From: Planococcus sp. ISL-109
GTDB lineage: Bacteria > Bacillota > Bacilli > Bacillales_A > Planococcaceae
DNA: 51,449 nt
Direction: 5' to 3'
Assembly (NCBI RefSeq): GCF_018613655.1
Contig: NZ_JAGGPW010000022.1
Coordinates: 1 to 51,449, forward strand
Positions 9,170-20,930 of the stretch are shown here, piece after piece; within the stretch, counting starts at the first letter, position 1, and the number at the start of each line of letters is the position of its first letter. Under the pieces are notes generated by a model. It did not search any database. It was not told where the DNA came from and worked only from the letters and a program-made list of their open reading frames with translations. Both the position numbers and the translations under genes were made by a program.

Positions 9170-9910
9170 ATGTTAACAGATGACGAACGGTTGGATTATT
9201 TATTAGCGGAGAATTTGCGCATTATCCAAAGTCCGTCGGTATTTTCATTTTCTTTGGATGCGGTGCTTTTGGCACGTTTTGCGTATGTGCCAAAAAAACG
9301 CGGCAGAATCGTTGATTTGTGTACAGGGAACGGGGCCATTCCGCTGTTTTTGAGCGCACGCACCGAATCACGCATTACGGGTGTCGAGTTGCAGCCGCGG
9401 CTTGCAGGGATGGCACAGCGCAGCGTGGAATTTAATGAGCTGACTTCGCAGATCGACATTGTCGAAGGGGATGTGAAAGAAATCCCGGCAAGCCTCGGCT
9501 ACGAGAAATTCGATGCTGTTCTATGCAATCCGCCGTATTTCCCAGCGCATGAAATGAGCGACAAAAACTTGAGTGAGCATATGGCGATTGCGCGTCATGA
9601 ACTCCACCTGACACTCGACGAAGCGGTGCGGTCTGCGAGCCAGTTGTTGAAACAAGGAGGCAAAGCGGCATTTGTCCACCGCGCGGGCCGATTGATCGAC
9701 ATCATGGCGGCGATGCGGGCAAACCGCTTGGAGCCGAAGCGTATCCGGCTAGTGTATCCGAAAGCGGGAAAAGAAGCGAATACTTTATTGATCGAAGGCA
9801 TCAAAGACGGCAAGCCTGACTTGAAGGTGTTGCCGCCGCTCATCGTCTACGGAGACGACGGCGAATACACCGAAGAAGTGCGGGGCTTGTTGTATGGAAA
9901 CGAGCAGTGA
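9170..9910 (+). CDS. trmN6: tRNA1(Val) A37 N6-methyltransferase family (YabB)
   Basis: SAM-dependent methyltransferase expected to make N6-methyladenosine at position 37 of a tRNA. Motif I reads [11 protein letters not shown] and the adenine-methylase catalytic motif NPPYF is present. The start is ATG 9170, six bases after AGGAGTG, giving 246 residues (B. subtilis YabB has 247). An in-frame extension to 8978 would run through the repeat block and is not credible. The 3' end overlaps yazA by 17 bases, indicating translational coupling. Confidence 0.9.
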   Translation: MLTDDERLDYLLAENLRIIQSPSVFSFSLDAVLLARFAYVPKKRGRIVDLCTGNGAIPLFLSARTESRITGVELQPRLAGMAQRSVEFNELTSQIDIVEGDVKEIPASLGYEKFDAVLCNPPYFPAHEMSDKNLSEHMAIARHELHLTLDEAVRSASQLLKQGGKAAFVHRAGRLIDIMAAMRANRLEPKRIRLVYPKAGKEANTLLIEGIKDGKPDLKVLPPLIVYGDDGEYTEEVRGLLYGNEQ

Positions 9911-10166
9911 GCATTATTTTTACGTACTCGAATGCGGGGACGGCTCGTACTATGCGGGCTATACAAACGATTTGCTAAAGCGCTTGGCCAAGCATGAAAG
10001 CGGCAAAGGTGCCAAGTATACGCGCTCACGCGGCCCGCTAATATTACTCCATTCCGAGCCGTTCGACACCAAGCCGGAAGCAATGAGGGCGGAATACGCC
10101 TTCAAGCAATTGAGCAAGGCGGAAAAAACCGCCTATATTCGGAACAGAAAGGCGGAACGTACATGA
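9894..10166 (+). CDS. yazA: GIY-YIG domain protein YazA (UPF0213)
   Basis: A 90-residue single-domain GIY-YIG protein: the Tyr-x-Tyr-Ala-Gly-Tyr-Thr signature ([19 protein letters not shown]) occupies residues 17-35 and the TRSRGP segment follows. GIY-YIG folds cleave DNA in UvrC and homing enzymes, but the role of these stand-alone small proteins is not known to me. The start overlaps trmN6 and the stop overlaps rsmI (ATGA), so the three genes are read as one unit. Confidence 0.88.
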   Translation: METSSEHYFYVLECGDGSYYAGYTNDLLKRLAKHESGKGAKYTRSRGPLILLHSEPFDTKPEAMRAEYAFKQLSKAEKTAYIRNRKAERT

Positions 10167-11035
10167 AATCACAAAAAAGCTTCAGCGGTGAACAGCCGAC
10201 GCTTTATTTGGTCGCGACGCCGATCGGCAATTTGGAAGACATCACGGTCCGCGCACTTCGGCTCTTAAAGGAAGTGGACGTCATTGCGGCGGAAGATACC
10301 CGCAACACACGGAAACTGTGCAATTACTTCTCCATCGAGACGCGCTTAGTCAGCTATCATGAGCACAATCAGGAAAGCGGCGGCGAGAAGATTTTGGCAT
10401 ATTTGGCAGAAGGCAAATCGGTCGCGCTCGTGAGCGATGCGGGCATGCCGTGCATTTCCGATCCTGGAGAAGACATCGTGAAAAAAGCAGTCGATGCGGG
10501 TTATCCCGTCGTGCCGGTGCCCGGTGCGAATGCCGCACTCAGCGCATTGATTGCGTCCGGAATTACGCCGCAGCCGTTCCTGTTTTATGGATTCCTATCG
10601 CGCAATAAGAAAGCGCGTCTTGTGGAACTCGACAAGCTGAGCCAAAAGCAAGAGACGCTGCTGTTCTATGAAGCGCCGCATCGTTTGAAAGACAGTTTGA
10701 AAAGCTTGGTGTCGGTGTTTGGCGGGGAGCGTCGGATTGTGTTAGCGCGGGAAATAACGAAGAAGTTTGAAGAGTTTCTGCGCGGAACACTAGAAGAAGC
10801 AGTCGTTTGGGCGGAAACGAATGACATCCGCGGCGAGTTTTGCCTCGTCATCGAAGGCAATTCGGAGCCTGATGAGGTAGAAGTGGATGAGTGGTGGAAA
10901 GAACTGACAAACGAAGAGCACGTCAATCAGTTAATGGAAGAAAAGCAGTTATCTTCAAAAGAAGCGATCAAGGAAGTGGCAAAAGCGCGTGGTGTCCCGA
11001 AGCAGGAAGTGTACCAAGCCTTCCATCAGGATTGA
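10163..11035 (+). CDS. rsmI: 16S rRNA C1402 2'-O-methyltransferase
   Basis: Methylates the ribose of C1402 in 16S rRNA, which tunes decoding. The 290-residue tetrapyrrole-methylase-fold protein shows VATPIGNLEDITVRAL, AAEDTRNTRKL and VSDAGMPCISDPG. The C-terminal helical tail is present. ATG 10163 overlaps the yazA stop as ATGA. Position between yazA and abrB matches B. subtilis yabC. Transcription ends in a terminator shared with the facing abrB gene. Confidence 0.94.
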   Translation: MKSQKSFSGEQPTLYLVATPIGNLEDITVRALRLLKEVDVIAAEDTRNTRKLCNYFSIETRLVSYHEHNQESGGEKILAYLAEGKSVALVSDAGMPCISDPGEDIVKKAVDAGYPVVPVPGANAALSALIASGITPQPFLFYGFLSRNKKARLVELDKLSQKQETLLFYEAPHRLKDSLKSLVSVFGGERRIVLAREITKKFEEFLRGTLEEAVVWAETNDIRGEFCLVIEGNSEPDEVEVDEWWKELTNEEHVNQLMEEKQLSSKEAIKEVAKARGVPKQEVYQAFHQD

Positions 11036-11045
11036 CTGGATTCCA

Positions 11046-11081
11046 TAAAAAAACCGGTGTGCACAAGCACTCCGGTTTTTT
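11046..11081. terminator. Bidirectional terminator between rsmI and abrB
   Basis: AAAAAACCGG and CCGGTTTTTT form the stem, so both strands end in a U run. It reaches the last base of the facing abrB gene and serves both convergent genes. Confidence 0.85.
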
Positions 11082-11365
11082 TATTTCTTCAAGTTGTTTT
11101 GGATTTCTTTCACAAGCAACTCGGCGCCTTCTGAGCTAAGGATCAATTTCCCGCCAACCAATTTCATGTTTTCGTCCGAAACTTCTCCAGTTACGGCACA
11201 TGTCATATTTGGCATATATTTTTTCAAAATAATTTTGTCGTCGTCGACGTAAATCTCCAACGCGTCCTTCTCTGCGATTCCAAGCGTACGACGCAATTCA
11301 ATCGGAATAACTACGCGGCCCAATTCGTCTACTTTACGCACAATGCCAGTCGATTTCATAATCAT
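11081..11365 (-). CDS. abrB: Transition-state regulator AbrB
   Basis: A 94-residue swapped-hairpin DNA-binding protein, nearly identical over residues 3-60 to B. subtilis AbrB (STGIVRKVDELGRVVIPIEL, then RRTLGIAEKDALEIYVDD). Cys54 in the MTCAVTGE segment is conserved. In Bacillus it represses stationary-phase genes, including spoVG and sigH, and is itself repressed by Spo0A. Synteny (rsmI-abrB-metG) supports abrB rather than its paralogue abh. It is kept although the surrounding sporulation genes are gone. Confidence 0.93.
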   Translation of the reverse strand: MIMKSTGIVRKVDELGRVVIPIELRRTLGIAEKDALEIYVDDDKIILKKYMPNMTCAVTGEVSDENMKLVGGKLILSSEGAELLVKEIQNNLKK

Positions 11366-11429
11366 TAGCCCCTTTCAATTTTAGCGGCAGAATTCGTCAA
11401 AATTCGACATTTACCACTTCTTGTCATAA

Positions 11430-11458
11430 ATCATACCAAGTAATGTCAATTGGGTCAA
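11430..11458 (-). promoter_or_regulatory. abrB promoter
   Basis: On the minus strand TTGACC and TATGAT are separated by exactly 17 bases, 64 bases before the abrB start. The flanks are AT-rich, as in abrB control regions. I did not identify a Spo0A box with confidence. Confidence 0.75.
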
Positions 11459-11609
11459 TAAAAAACTATAGATTTCATAATAAATTTTGGGTTTTTGAGG
11501 AAAATGCCTGTTTTCCCGCCATTTTTCTGCCATCTTATTTCCTGTACTTCTATTTTTGGGAGTATTCACCAATTAGTATAAGGCTCCGGTGACTCGTTGG
11601 AAGGAAATA

Positions 11610-13636
<2,027 letters not shown>

Positions 13637-13647
13637 ATATTCATGTG

Positions 13648-13679
13648 ACAGCCTACTCAGTCGAGTAGGTTGTTTTTTT
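13648..13679 (+). terminator. Terminator after metG
   Basis: An 11-bp stem (ACAGCCTACTC with GAGTAGGTTGT, one G-U pair) with an AGTC loop is followed by a T run. Confidence 0.92.
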
Positions 13680-13829
13680 GCGTTCAAGGACTTATCGACT
13701 AGAAAAATCGCAAATTCCGCCCAAATGTCTTCAAATCATCATGTTTTGTAATCCAAATGTAATATTGCTGTGAAGAAAGAAATGACTGTAACCCTTACAA
13801 TGAAATCTATGTGAAGGAGACTGATGAAG

Positions 13830-14597
13830 ATGTATATCGATACCCATGTTCATTTAAACGCCATTCAATACGACGAAGATTTACAAGACGTCATTGATCG
13901 CGCGTTAAAAAGCAAGGTGGAGAAAATGGTCGTCATCGGTTTTGACCGGAAAACGATCACTCGTGCCATTGAATTGGCCGAACACTACGATTTTATTTAT
14001 GCGGTCGTTGGCTGGCATCCTGTCGATGCGGTCGATTGCACAACAGAAGATCTCGAGTGGATCGAACAACTAGCTGCCCACCCGAAAGTGGTCGGCATCG
14101 GCGAAACGGGTCTTGATTACCACTGGGACAAATCGCCGAAAGATATTCAACAAGACATATTCCGCAAACAAATCCAGCTCGCAAAACGTGTCGGCTTGCC
14201 GATCATCATCCATAACCGGGAAGCGACAGAAGATGTGCTAAGCATTCTCCGAGAGGAAGATGCACAGGAAGTCGGCGGCGTCATGCACTGCTTCGGAGGC
14301 AGCGTCGAAACAGCCCGTGAAAGCATCGACATGAATTTCATGATTTCACTCGGCGGACCCGTGACTTTCAAAAATGCCAAAAAACCGAAACAAGTGGCAG
14401 CTGAAATTCCATTGGAATATTTGATGATCGAGACGGATGCCCCTTACTTGGCGCCGCATCCACACCGTGGAAAGCGCAACGAGCCTTCGTATGTGCCGCT
14501 TGTCGCGGAAGAAATCGCTCGCCTGAAAGAACTGCCGGTCGAAGAAGTGGCAAAAGCGACGACAAAAAATGCTGAACGATTCTATAAATTTTCATAA
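13830..14597 (+). CDS. tatD: TatD family metal-dependent DNase (YabD)
   Basis: A 255-residue TIM-barrel metal hydrolase of the TatD family; relatives have DNase activity linked to repair and DNA turnover. Metal ligands are visible: DTHVHLN near the N terminus, GETGLDYHW, the HNREA segment, and ETDAPYL. ATG 13830 gives the B. subtilis YabD length and lies ten bases after AAGGAG; ATG 13824 would add two residues at a spacing of only four. No clear promoter was found in the 150-base upstream gap, which otherwise shows nothing. Confidence 0.9.
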   Translation: MYIDTHVHLNAIQYDEDLQDVIDRALKSKVEKMVVIGFDRKTITRAIELAEHYDFIYAVVGWHPVDAVDCTTEDLEWIEQLAAHPKVVGIGETGLDYHWDKSPKDIQQDIFRKQIQLAKRVGLPIIIHNREATEDVLSILREEDAQEVGGVMHCFGGSVETARESIDMNFMISLGGPVTFKNAKKPKQVAAEIPLEYLMIETDAPYLAPHPHRGKRNEPSYVPLVAEEIARLKELPVEEVAKATTKNAERFYKFS

Positions 14598-14625
14598 ATG
14601 CCGGTTAATTGAAAAAACGTATCCA

Positions 14626-14654
14626 TTGACACGGAAGATTGAGGCACCTATAAT
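14626..14654 (+). promoter_or_regulatory. Consensus promoter for the G5/3D gene
   Basis: TTGACA-N17-TATAAT: both hexamers match the vegetative consensus exactly. The transcript would start about 22 bases before the TTG start codon, leaving almost no leader. Confidence 0.9.
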
Positions 14655-14683
14655 CACTCAGGTGTACAAAGGAGGAGTTATTT

Positions 14684-16054
14684 TTGACAAAAGAAACAAA
14701 TACTGCCAATTCAAATAAATCATTTACAGGGAAATCGGTGGCTGTCAGCATTGCGACTGTCTTATTATTCGCAGCGGTTCTCGCGTTCGCGATTTTCGAA
14801 GGAACGAAAAACATGGTGACGATCACTGCAAATGGTGAAACCGAAGAAATCCGCACGCACGCAAAAACGGTCGGGGATGTCCTCGATGAGCAAGCGATCG
14901 AAGTAGGGCAAGATGACTTTTTAAGCCATTCAGCCGATACCGCGATTGAAGAAGACGCTGCAATCGAATGGGATGAAGCAGAACAATACACAGTCACAGT
15001 AGACGGCGAAGCCCGTTCGGCTTGGACGACTGAAAATACCGTTTCCGCTATTTTGGATAAAGCGGAAGTTGAAGTAACAAAGCATGATAAAGTAAGCCCG
15101 GCACTTGATGATACAGTCGCTGAAACAACTGTAATCGATGTCGAAAAAGCATATGAAGTAACTATCGTTGATGGCGGAAAAGACAAGAAAGTCTGGTCCA
15201 CTTCGACTACGGTCGCTGACTTTTTAAAAGAGCACAAAGTGAAAGTAGGCAAACTCGATCGCGTGGAAAAGGACATGGATGAACTCGTTCTTCCAAACAC
15301 GAAAGTCGAAGTTGTGCGCGTAAAAAAAGTCACCGATGTAGTGGAAGACGCTGTGAAATACGCAGTGGAAACGAAGAAAGACTCTTCTCTTTTGAAAGGC
15401 AGCGAAAAGCTTGTTCAAAAAGGACAGAACGGATTGGTTAAGAAAACGTACGAAGTTGTGACAGAAAACGGCAAAGAAGTAAAACGCGAATTGAAAAAAG
15501 AAAAAGTCGTCAAAGAACCGAAAAAGCAAATTACAGCTGTCGGAACGAAAACTATCGTGGCGAGCGTATCACGCGGCACTGCGAAAAAAGAAACAGCGAC
15601 ACCTGTCAAGCAAGCATCTAGCGAAAAAGCGGCAACACCAGCGAAGAAGGCCGTTGTGAAAACAGCTTCTAAGCCTGCCAAAAAAGCAGCAGCAAAAGCA
15701 CCGGAAAAAAAGCAAGCTGCTCCTCAGCCAGCGAAAAAAGAAGCGCCTTCTGAACCAACAGGCGGCAAGGAGTTCTACGTATCCGCTACAGCGTATACGG
15801 CAAGCTGCACAGGCTGCTCCGGCATCACTGCTACAGGCATCAACTTGAAAGCGAATCCTGGACTTAAAGTGATTGCAGTTGATCCGCGCGTCATCCCACT
15901 CGGCTCGAAAGTATGGGTGGAAGGCTACGGAAACGCGATCGCTGGCGATACAGGCGGCGCCATCAAAGGCAACAAGATCGATTTGTTCATGCCAAACCGT
16001 GCCGACGCGATTGCATTCGGACGTAAGCAAGTGAAAATCAAAGTATTAAACTAA
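14684..16054 (+). CDS. yabE: YabE-like G5 and 3D domain cell-wall protein (Rpf/Sps family)
   Basis: A secreted or membrane-tethered protein of 456 residues. One N-terminal hydrophobic segment (about 16-38) is followed by three DUF348 repeats (about 45-85, 100-140, 147-190), a G5 domain (about 205-285), a Lys/Ala/Pro-rich linker (about 300-360), and a C-terminal 3D domain. The three aspartates of the 3D domain appear in AVDPRVIPLG, IAGDTGG and KIDLF. Relatives are peptidoglycan-active stationary-phase survival or resuscitation factors; lytic activity is inferred. The start is TTG 14684, six bases after GGAGGAG. A cationic PAKKA-type linker could bind anionic wall polymers. Confidence 0.88.
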   Translation: MTKETNTANSNKSFTGKSVAVSIATVLLFAAVLAFAIFEGTKNMVTITANGETEEIRTHAKTVGDVLDEQAIEVGQDDFLSHSADTAIEEDAAIEWDEAEQYTVTVDGEARSAWTTENTVSAILDKAEVEVTKHDKVSPALDDTVAETTVIDVEKAYEVTIVDGGKDKKVWSTSTTVADFLKEHKVKVGKLDRVEKDMDELVLPNTKVEVVRVKKVTDVVEDAVKYAVETKKDSSLLKGSEKLVQKGQNGLVKKTYEVVTENGKEVKRELKKEKVVKEPKKQITAVGTKTIVASVSRGTAKKETATPVKQASSEKAATPAKKAVVKTASKPAKKAAAKAPEKKQAAPQPAKKEAPSEPTGGKEFYVSATAYTASCTGCSGITATGINLKANPGLKVIAVDPRVIPLGSKVWVEGYGNAIAGDTGGAIKGNKIDLFMPNRADAIAFGRKQVKIKVLN

Positions 16055-16071
16055 GCGATATTATATAGAAG

Positions 16072-16105
16072 AAAAAGCTTTCCCGTAGTATAGGGAAAGC
16101 TTTTT
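16072..16105 (+). terminator. Terminator after yabE
   Basis: A perfect 13-bp stem (AAAAAGCTTTCCC with GGGAAAGCTTTTT) and an eight-base loop. Its symmetry would also work on the other strand. Confidence 0.9.
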
Positions 16106-16164
16106 ACATGTTTGCCTAAAGCACGGTAGAATGGACAGTACTTGCAGAAACGAGGGAACTAGCG

Positions 16165-17609
<1,445 letters not shown>

Positions 17610-17614
17610 ATGTT

Positions 17615-17631
17615 GAAACTGTAACAGTTTC
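17615..17631 (+). repeat. Perfect short inverted repeat after rsmA
   Basis: GAAACTG and CAGTTTC are separated by TAA, five bases after the rsmA stop. No T run follows, so it is not a standard terminator. It could be an operator or an mRNA end structure. Confidence 0.5.
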
Positions 17632-17675
17632 GGCACAGTTTGATTCGGAAGTAGAATATTTCGGATAAAAAACTG

Positions 17676-17704
17676 TTGCAATTCCTGTAGCGCGCTGTTA
17701 AAAT
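17676..17704 (+). promoter_or_regulatory. Upstream veg promoter
   Basis: TTGCAA-N17-TAAAAT, 40 bases upstream of the second veg promoter. Tandem promoters would fit strong expression. Confidence 0.55.
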
Positions 17705-17715
17705 TTAAAATTTGA

Positions 17716-17744
17716 TTGACTCCAAAGGCATTTTATGATAGACT
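17716..17744 (+). promoter_or_regulatory. Main veg promoter
   Basis: TTGACT-N17-TAGACT with an A/T-rich stretch just upstream that can act as an UP element. Position and the following GTGAGGTG match the classical strong veg promoter of B. subtilis as I recall it, although the -10 is weaker here. Confidence 0.7.
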
Positions 17745-17770
17745 TTAGACTATAGTGAGGTGTAGACAAA

Positions 17771-18034
17771 ATGCCCAAAACTTTGGCGGAGATTAAAAAG
17801 TCATTAGACCTGCATTTAGGTAAAAGGTTGCTGTTAAAAGCAAACGGAGGTCGCAAGAAGACGGTCGAACGTGCCGGGATTCTGCGTGAAACCTATCACT
17901 CCGTGTTCGTGATTGAATTAGATCAAGATGAACATGCATTTGAACGCGTTTCTTATAGCTACGCGGACATCTTAACTGAAGCAGTGGAAATCACTGTCTA
18001 TGAAGGAACAGAAGACGCATTAGTCGTTAAATAA
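17771..18034 (+). CDS. veg: Veg protein
   Basis: An 87-residue protein almost colinear with B. subtilis Veg: [28 protein letters not shown] and [14 protein letters not shown] are conserved. Veg stimulates biofilm gene expression in B. subtilis, apparently by antagonising the repressor SinR; the molecular action is not established. ATG 17771 lies eight bases after GTGAGGTG. The small spore protein gene sspF that follows veg in spore formers is absent; a terminator and ispE come next. Confidence 0.95.
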   Translation: MPKTLAEIKKSLDLHLGKRLLLKANGGRKKTVERAGILRETYHSVFVIELDQDEHAFERVSYSYADILTEAVEITVYEGTEDALVVK

Positions 18035-18063
18035 TTGAACTTCATTTTATACTTATTGCATAG

Positions 18064-18099
18064 CCCGCTTTCGGTGAATCTGCCGCAAGCGGGTTTTTT
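18064..18099 (+). terminator. Terminator after veg
   Basis: CCCGCTT pairs with AAGCGGG (inner CGG/CCG), followed by six T. Confidence 0.88.
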
Positions 18100-18133
18100 C
18101 TGTCGTTCCGGTTCTTCCGAAGCGCTGCGACTG

Positions 18134-18142
18134 TGTTAAAAT
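18134..18142 (+). promoter_or_regulatory. Possible extended -10 promoter for ispE
   Basis: TGT followed by TAAAAT, 33 bases before the ispE start. No clear -35 is present. Confidence 0.45.
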
Positions 18143-18175
18143 AGTTTTCATTAGAACAGAAAAGGAGGCAGTGGA

Positions 18176-19039
18176 ATGCTCTATGTAAAAGCACCTGCCA
18201 AAATCAATTTGACGCTTGATGTGCTGTACAAGCGTCCGGATAATTACCATGAAATCGAAATGATTATGACCACCGTCGACTTGGCGGACCGGATCGGCCT
18301 GCAAGGCACAGCAAAAGGCATACATATCCAGTCGGCGGACCGTTTCGTGCCGAACGACTCGCGTAATTTGGCGTACCAGGCGGCACAATTGATCAAAGAT
18401 ACATTCAACATCAACACCGGCGTCATCATCTCGCTCGACAAGCAAATTCCGGTAGCTGCGGGACTTGCCGGGGGTAGCAGCGATGCTGCCGCGACATTGA
18501 AAGGGCTGAACCAGCTATGGCAATTGAATTTGTCGCTCGATGAACTGGCGGAGCTTGGTGCAAAAATCGGTTCTGACGTATCGTTTTGCGTTTACGGCGG
18601 AACGGCGCTTGCCACAGGGCGCGGCGAGATCATCGAAGAATTGCCGGCCCCGCCGCATTGCTGGGTCATTCTCGCGAAACCGTCCATTGGCGTGTCGACC
18701 GCTGATGTCTACGGAGCGTTCAACCCGGAAAAAGTGGATCATCCGAATACGCAATCCATGATTGAGGCATTGCGGACGGGTGATTACGATGCGATGTGCC
18801 AAAACCTCGGCAATGCGCTCGAGAGCGTAACGATGAATATGCATCCGGAGGTTGGTCAAATTAAAGAGCAAATGATCAAATTCGGCGCGGACGCTGTCCT
18901 CATGAGCGGAAGCGGGCCGACTGTCTTCGGTTTGGTCAACCAAGAAGCGCGCATCCCGCGCATCTACAACGGCCTGCGCGGTTTTTGTTCGGAAGTTTAC
19001 GCCGTACGCTTGCTCGGCGACCGTGAGCCTCTTGCTTAA
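18176..19039 (+). CDS. ispE: 4-diphosphocytidyl-2-C-methyl-D-erythritol kinase
   Basis: GHMP-family kinase of the MEP pathway: phosphorylates CDP-methylerythritol on the way to isoprenoid precursors. The 287-residue protein has [13 protein letters not shown] at the N terminus, the GHMP loop [17 protein letters not shown] at about residue 95, and the C-terminal [13 protein letters not shown] 18176 follows AAAGGAGG. The gene sits directly before purR, as in B. subtilis, where sspF separates veg and ispE. Confidence 0.95.
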   Translation: MLYVKAPAKINLTLDVLYKRPDNYHEIEMIMTTVDLADRIGLQGTAKGIHIQSADRFVPNDSRNLAYQAAQLIKDTFNINTGVIISLDKQIPVAAGLAGGSSDAAATLKGLNQLWQLNLSLDELAELGAKIGSDVSFCVYGGTALATGRGEIIEELPAPPHCWVILAKPSIGVSTADVYGAFNPEKVDHPNTQSMIEALRTGDYDAMCQNLGNALESVTMNMHPEVGQIKEQMIKFGADAVLMSGSGPTVFGLVNQEARIPRIYNGLRGFCSEVYAVRLLGDREPLA

Positions 19040-19066
19040 AGACGTATATTTATGGTAAGTTTTCAT

Positions 19067-19072
19067 TATAAT
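19067..19072 (+). promoter_or_regulatory. Possible -10 box for purR
   Basis: Consensus TATAAT, 25 bases before the purR start. The -35 position (19044-19049) is poor, so an activator or longer transcript from ispE remains possible. Confidence 0.45.
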
Positions 19073-19096
19073 ATTCGTGTTTAGGAGAGGGTAGCA

Positions 19097-19924
19097 GTGA
19101 AATGGAAGCGCAGTGAACGCTTGGTCGACATGACGCATTATTTATTGGAGCATCCGCATCAATTGATTCCGCTGACATATTTTTCAGATCTGTACCAATC
19201 GGCTAAGTCTTCCATCAGTGAAGATCTTGGGATTGTTAAAGAAACGTTCGAAGAAAAAGGTATCGGGCTGCTGAAGACCGTGCCTGGAGCTTCGGGCGGC
19301 GTGAAATACGTGCCTAGATTGCGGGATGCAGAAGTGCGTCAAGTCATGGAGGAATTGATCACCGAGCTGAGCCAGTCTGACCGGCTGTTGCCGGGGGGCT
19401 ATTTGTATATGACCGATGTGCTCGGCAATCCGCAAATGATGAACCGTGTCGGCAAAGTGTTCGCTAGTGCGTTTGCGGGGGGAAAAATCGACGCCATCAT
19501 GACGGTGGCGACAAAAGGCATTCCGATTGCCCACGCGATTGCGCGGCATTTGAATGTGCCGGTCGTCATCGTCCGGCGCGACAGCAAAGTGACGGAAGGT
19601 TCCACGGTCAGCATCAATTATGTGTCCGGCTCCACGCGTCGCATCCAGACGATGGTGCTGTCGAAACGCAGCATGAAGAGCGGCCAGCGCGTCCTCATCA
19701 CCGATGACTTCATGAAAGTCGGGGGCACGATGAACGGCATGAAAAATCTGCTCGAGGAATTCGACTGTACGCTCGCCGGTGTAGCGGTGCTTGTTGAATC
19801 AGAGCATCAGGATGAGCGGCTCGTCGAAAAATATTTATCGCTCGTCAAATTGGCGGAAGTCAGTGAAAAGGACCGGACCATCGCACTCAAGGCCGGAAAC
19901 TATTTTGAACATGGAGGCAACTAA
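19097..19924 (+). CDS. purR: Purine operon repressor PurR
   Basis: PRPP-responsive repressor of purine synthesis genes. The 275-residue protein has an N-terminal winged helix (residues about 1-74) and a phosphoribosyltransferase-like effector domain with the PRPP loop [13 protein letters not shown] near residue 200. PRPP lowers DNA affinity. The start is GTG 19097 behind GGAGAGGG. The ridA gene starts immediately after it with a shared transcript, as in B. subtilis purR-yabJ. Confidence 0.95.
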   Translation: MKWKRSERLVDMTHYLLEHPHQLIPLTYFSDLYQSAKSSISEDLGIVKETFEEKGIGLLKTVPGASGGVKYVPRLRDAEVRQVMEELITELSQSDRLLPGGYLYMTDVLGNPQMMNRVGKVFASAFAGGKIDAIMTVATKGIPIAHAIARHLNVPVVIVRRDSKVTEGSTVSINYVSGSTRRIQTMVLSKRSMKSGQRVLITDDFMKVGGTMNGMKNLLEEFDCTLAGVAVLVESEHQDERLVEKYLSLVKLAEVSEKDRTIALKAGNYFEHGGN

Positions 19925-19925
19925 T

Positions 19926-20303
19926 ATGAAATACGTAGCGACAGACAAAGCAGCAGCGGCAATCGGGCCGTACTCACAAGGCGTCATTGCAGGGGATATG
20001 TTCTATAGTTCCGGACAGATTCCGCTGAAAGCGGACGGAGAGCTCGTACAAGGCGGCATTACCGAACAAACGCATCAAGTGTTCGCCAATCTGCAAGCTG
20101 TCTTAGAAGAAGCGGGATCGTCCCTGGCGCATGTTATCAAGACGACCGTGTTCATTAAAGACATGAACGATTTTACGGAACTCAATTCCATCTATGCTTC
20201 TTATTTCGGAGACCATAAACCGGCGCGCTCGACTGTCGAAGTGGCACGCCTGCCAAAAGATGTGAAAGTGGAAATCGAAGTCATTGCAAAAGTTGCACAG
20301 TAA
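19926..20303 (+). CDS. ridA: RidA family enamine/imine deaminase (YabJ)
   Basis: Hydrolyses reactive 2-aminoacrylate and related imines made by PLP enzymes. The 125-residue protein shows the family signature: [19 protein letters not shown], and the C-terminal [23 protein letters not shown] with the active-site arginine. ATG 19926 is taken because GGAGG lies just upstream and the length is standard; the longer in-frame reading from 19791 runs inside purR. It ends in a terminator. Confidence 0.95.
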   Translation: MKYVATDKAAAAIGPYSQGVIAGDMFYSSGQIPLKADGELVQGGITEQTHQVFANLQAVLEEAGSSLAHVIKTTVFIKDMNDFTELNSIYASYFGDHKPARSTVEVARLPKDVKVEIEVIAKVAQ

Positions 20304-20327
20304 AACCACCTTTTTAGGTGGTTTTTG
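20302..20327 (+). terminator. Terminator after ridA
   Basis: AAAACCACCT and AGGTGGTTTT form the stem around a TTTT loop, followed by T. Confidence 0.92.
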
Positions 20328-20376
20328 TTTATTTTTCATTTATTAAGTAAATTTTCTAATAAATTCTGTAATTTTT

Positions 20377-20406
20377 GAAGGAATTTAGTCCTCCCCCCCA
20401 GAATAC
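20377..20406 (+). promoter_or_regulatory. Sigma-H type promoter of spoVG
   Basis: GAAGGAATT fits the sigma-H -35 pattern RNAGGAWWW at all positions. Twelve bases later CCAGAATAC contains the GAAT core of the -10 pattern RNNGAATWW; its first R and last W are not matched. The position, about 50 bases before the start, equals that of the sigma-H promoter of B. subtilis spoVG. No good vegetative promoter is seen in this gap. Confidence 0.75.
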
Positions 20407-20453
20407 AAACAAAAGCGCCAAAAAATTACAGCAAGAGAAGGGGAGATTTGAGA

Positions 20454-20738
20454 ATGGAAGTAACTGATGTAAGGTTGCGCCGGGTCCAGACCGATGGACG
20501 TATGCGGGCGATCGCCTCAATCACACTTGATAATGAATTTGTTGTTCACGACATCCGCGTCATTGATGGCAACGATGGGCTGTTTGTGGCAATGCCAAGC
20601 AAGCGGACGCCAGACGGTGAGTTCCGTGACATTGCACATCCAATCAATTCCGGTACACGCAATAAATTGCAGGAAGCGGTACTATTCGCATACGGACAAA
20701 GTGAAGAGCAGGCCGTTCTTGAAAATGCTGGCATCTGA
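20454..20738 (+). CDS. spoVG: SpoVG, RNA/DNA-binding regulator
   Basis: A 94-residue SpoVG protein, nearly identical to Bacillus over [19 protein letters not shown] and [20 protein letters not shown]. Despite its name it is widespread in non-sporulating firmicutes, where it is a site-specific nucleic-acid-binding regulator. ATG 20454 lies eight bases after GGGGAG; TTG 20448 would be only two bases from the RBS. Expression probably depends on sigma-H and AbrB, given the upstream promoter and the abrB gene at 11.1 kb. Confidence 0.95.
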   Translation: MEVTDVRLRRVQTDGRMRAIASITLDNEFVVHDIRVIDGNDGLFVAMPSKRTPDGEFRDIAHPINSGTRNKLQEAVLFAYGQSEEQAVLENAGI

Positions 20739-20746
20739 TTACCCTG

Positions 20747-20780
20747 AAGAACCTTCAACTTTAGAGAAGGTTCTTTTTTT
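20747..20780 (+). terminator. Terminator after spoVG
   Basis: AAGAACCTTC pairs with GAAGGTTCTT around nine bases, then T run. Confidence 0.92.
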
Positions 20781-20901
20781 ATGGACGAATAGTGGAGTGC
20801 TTGCTGCAGGTTTTCGGTGGGCGAAAGGCACAAGGCGTAAAAAAAAGCGGTGAATTGCGCTCGTTTCGGGCTTTGTCATGGGATTGTCATGCCTTGGAAC
20901 C

Positions 20902-20930
20902 TTGAAAATCAAGGGTTTTTCAGCTATAGT
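20902..20930 (+). promoter_or_regulatory. glmU promoter
   Basis: TTGAAA-N17-TATAGT, giving a leader of about 113 bases before glmU. The -35 lies inside a small hairpin (CCTTG and CAAGG around AAAAT, followed by GTTTTT) that itself resembles a weak terminator. The rest of the 311-base gap 20739-21049 holds only the spoVG terminator. Confidence 0.65.

Noticed and set aside
14605..15333. Open frame of 242 codons antisense to the G5/3D gene
   Set aside because: Ser/Thr/Val-rich low-complexity product is the complement of Lys/Glu/Asp codons. B. subtilis has an antisense RNA to yabE, but I saw no convincing promoter for one here.
19070..19082. Possible PurBox before purR on the minus strand
   Set aside because: Only about 10 of 13 positions match the remembered consensus (the CGAA core is kept), and no clear second inverted box lies at the required distance.
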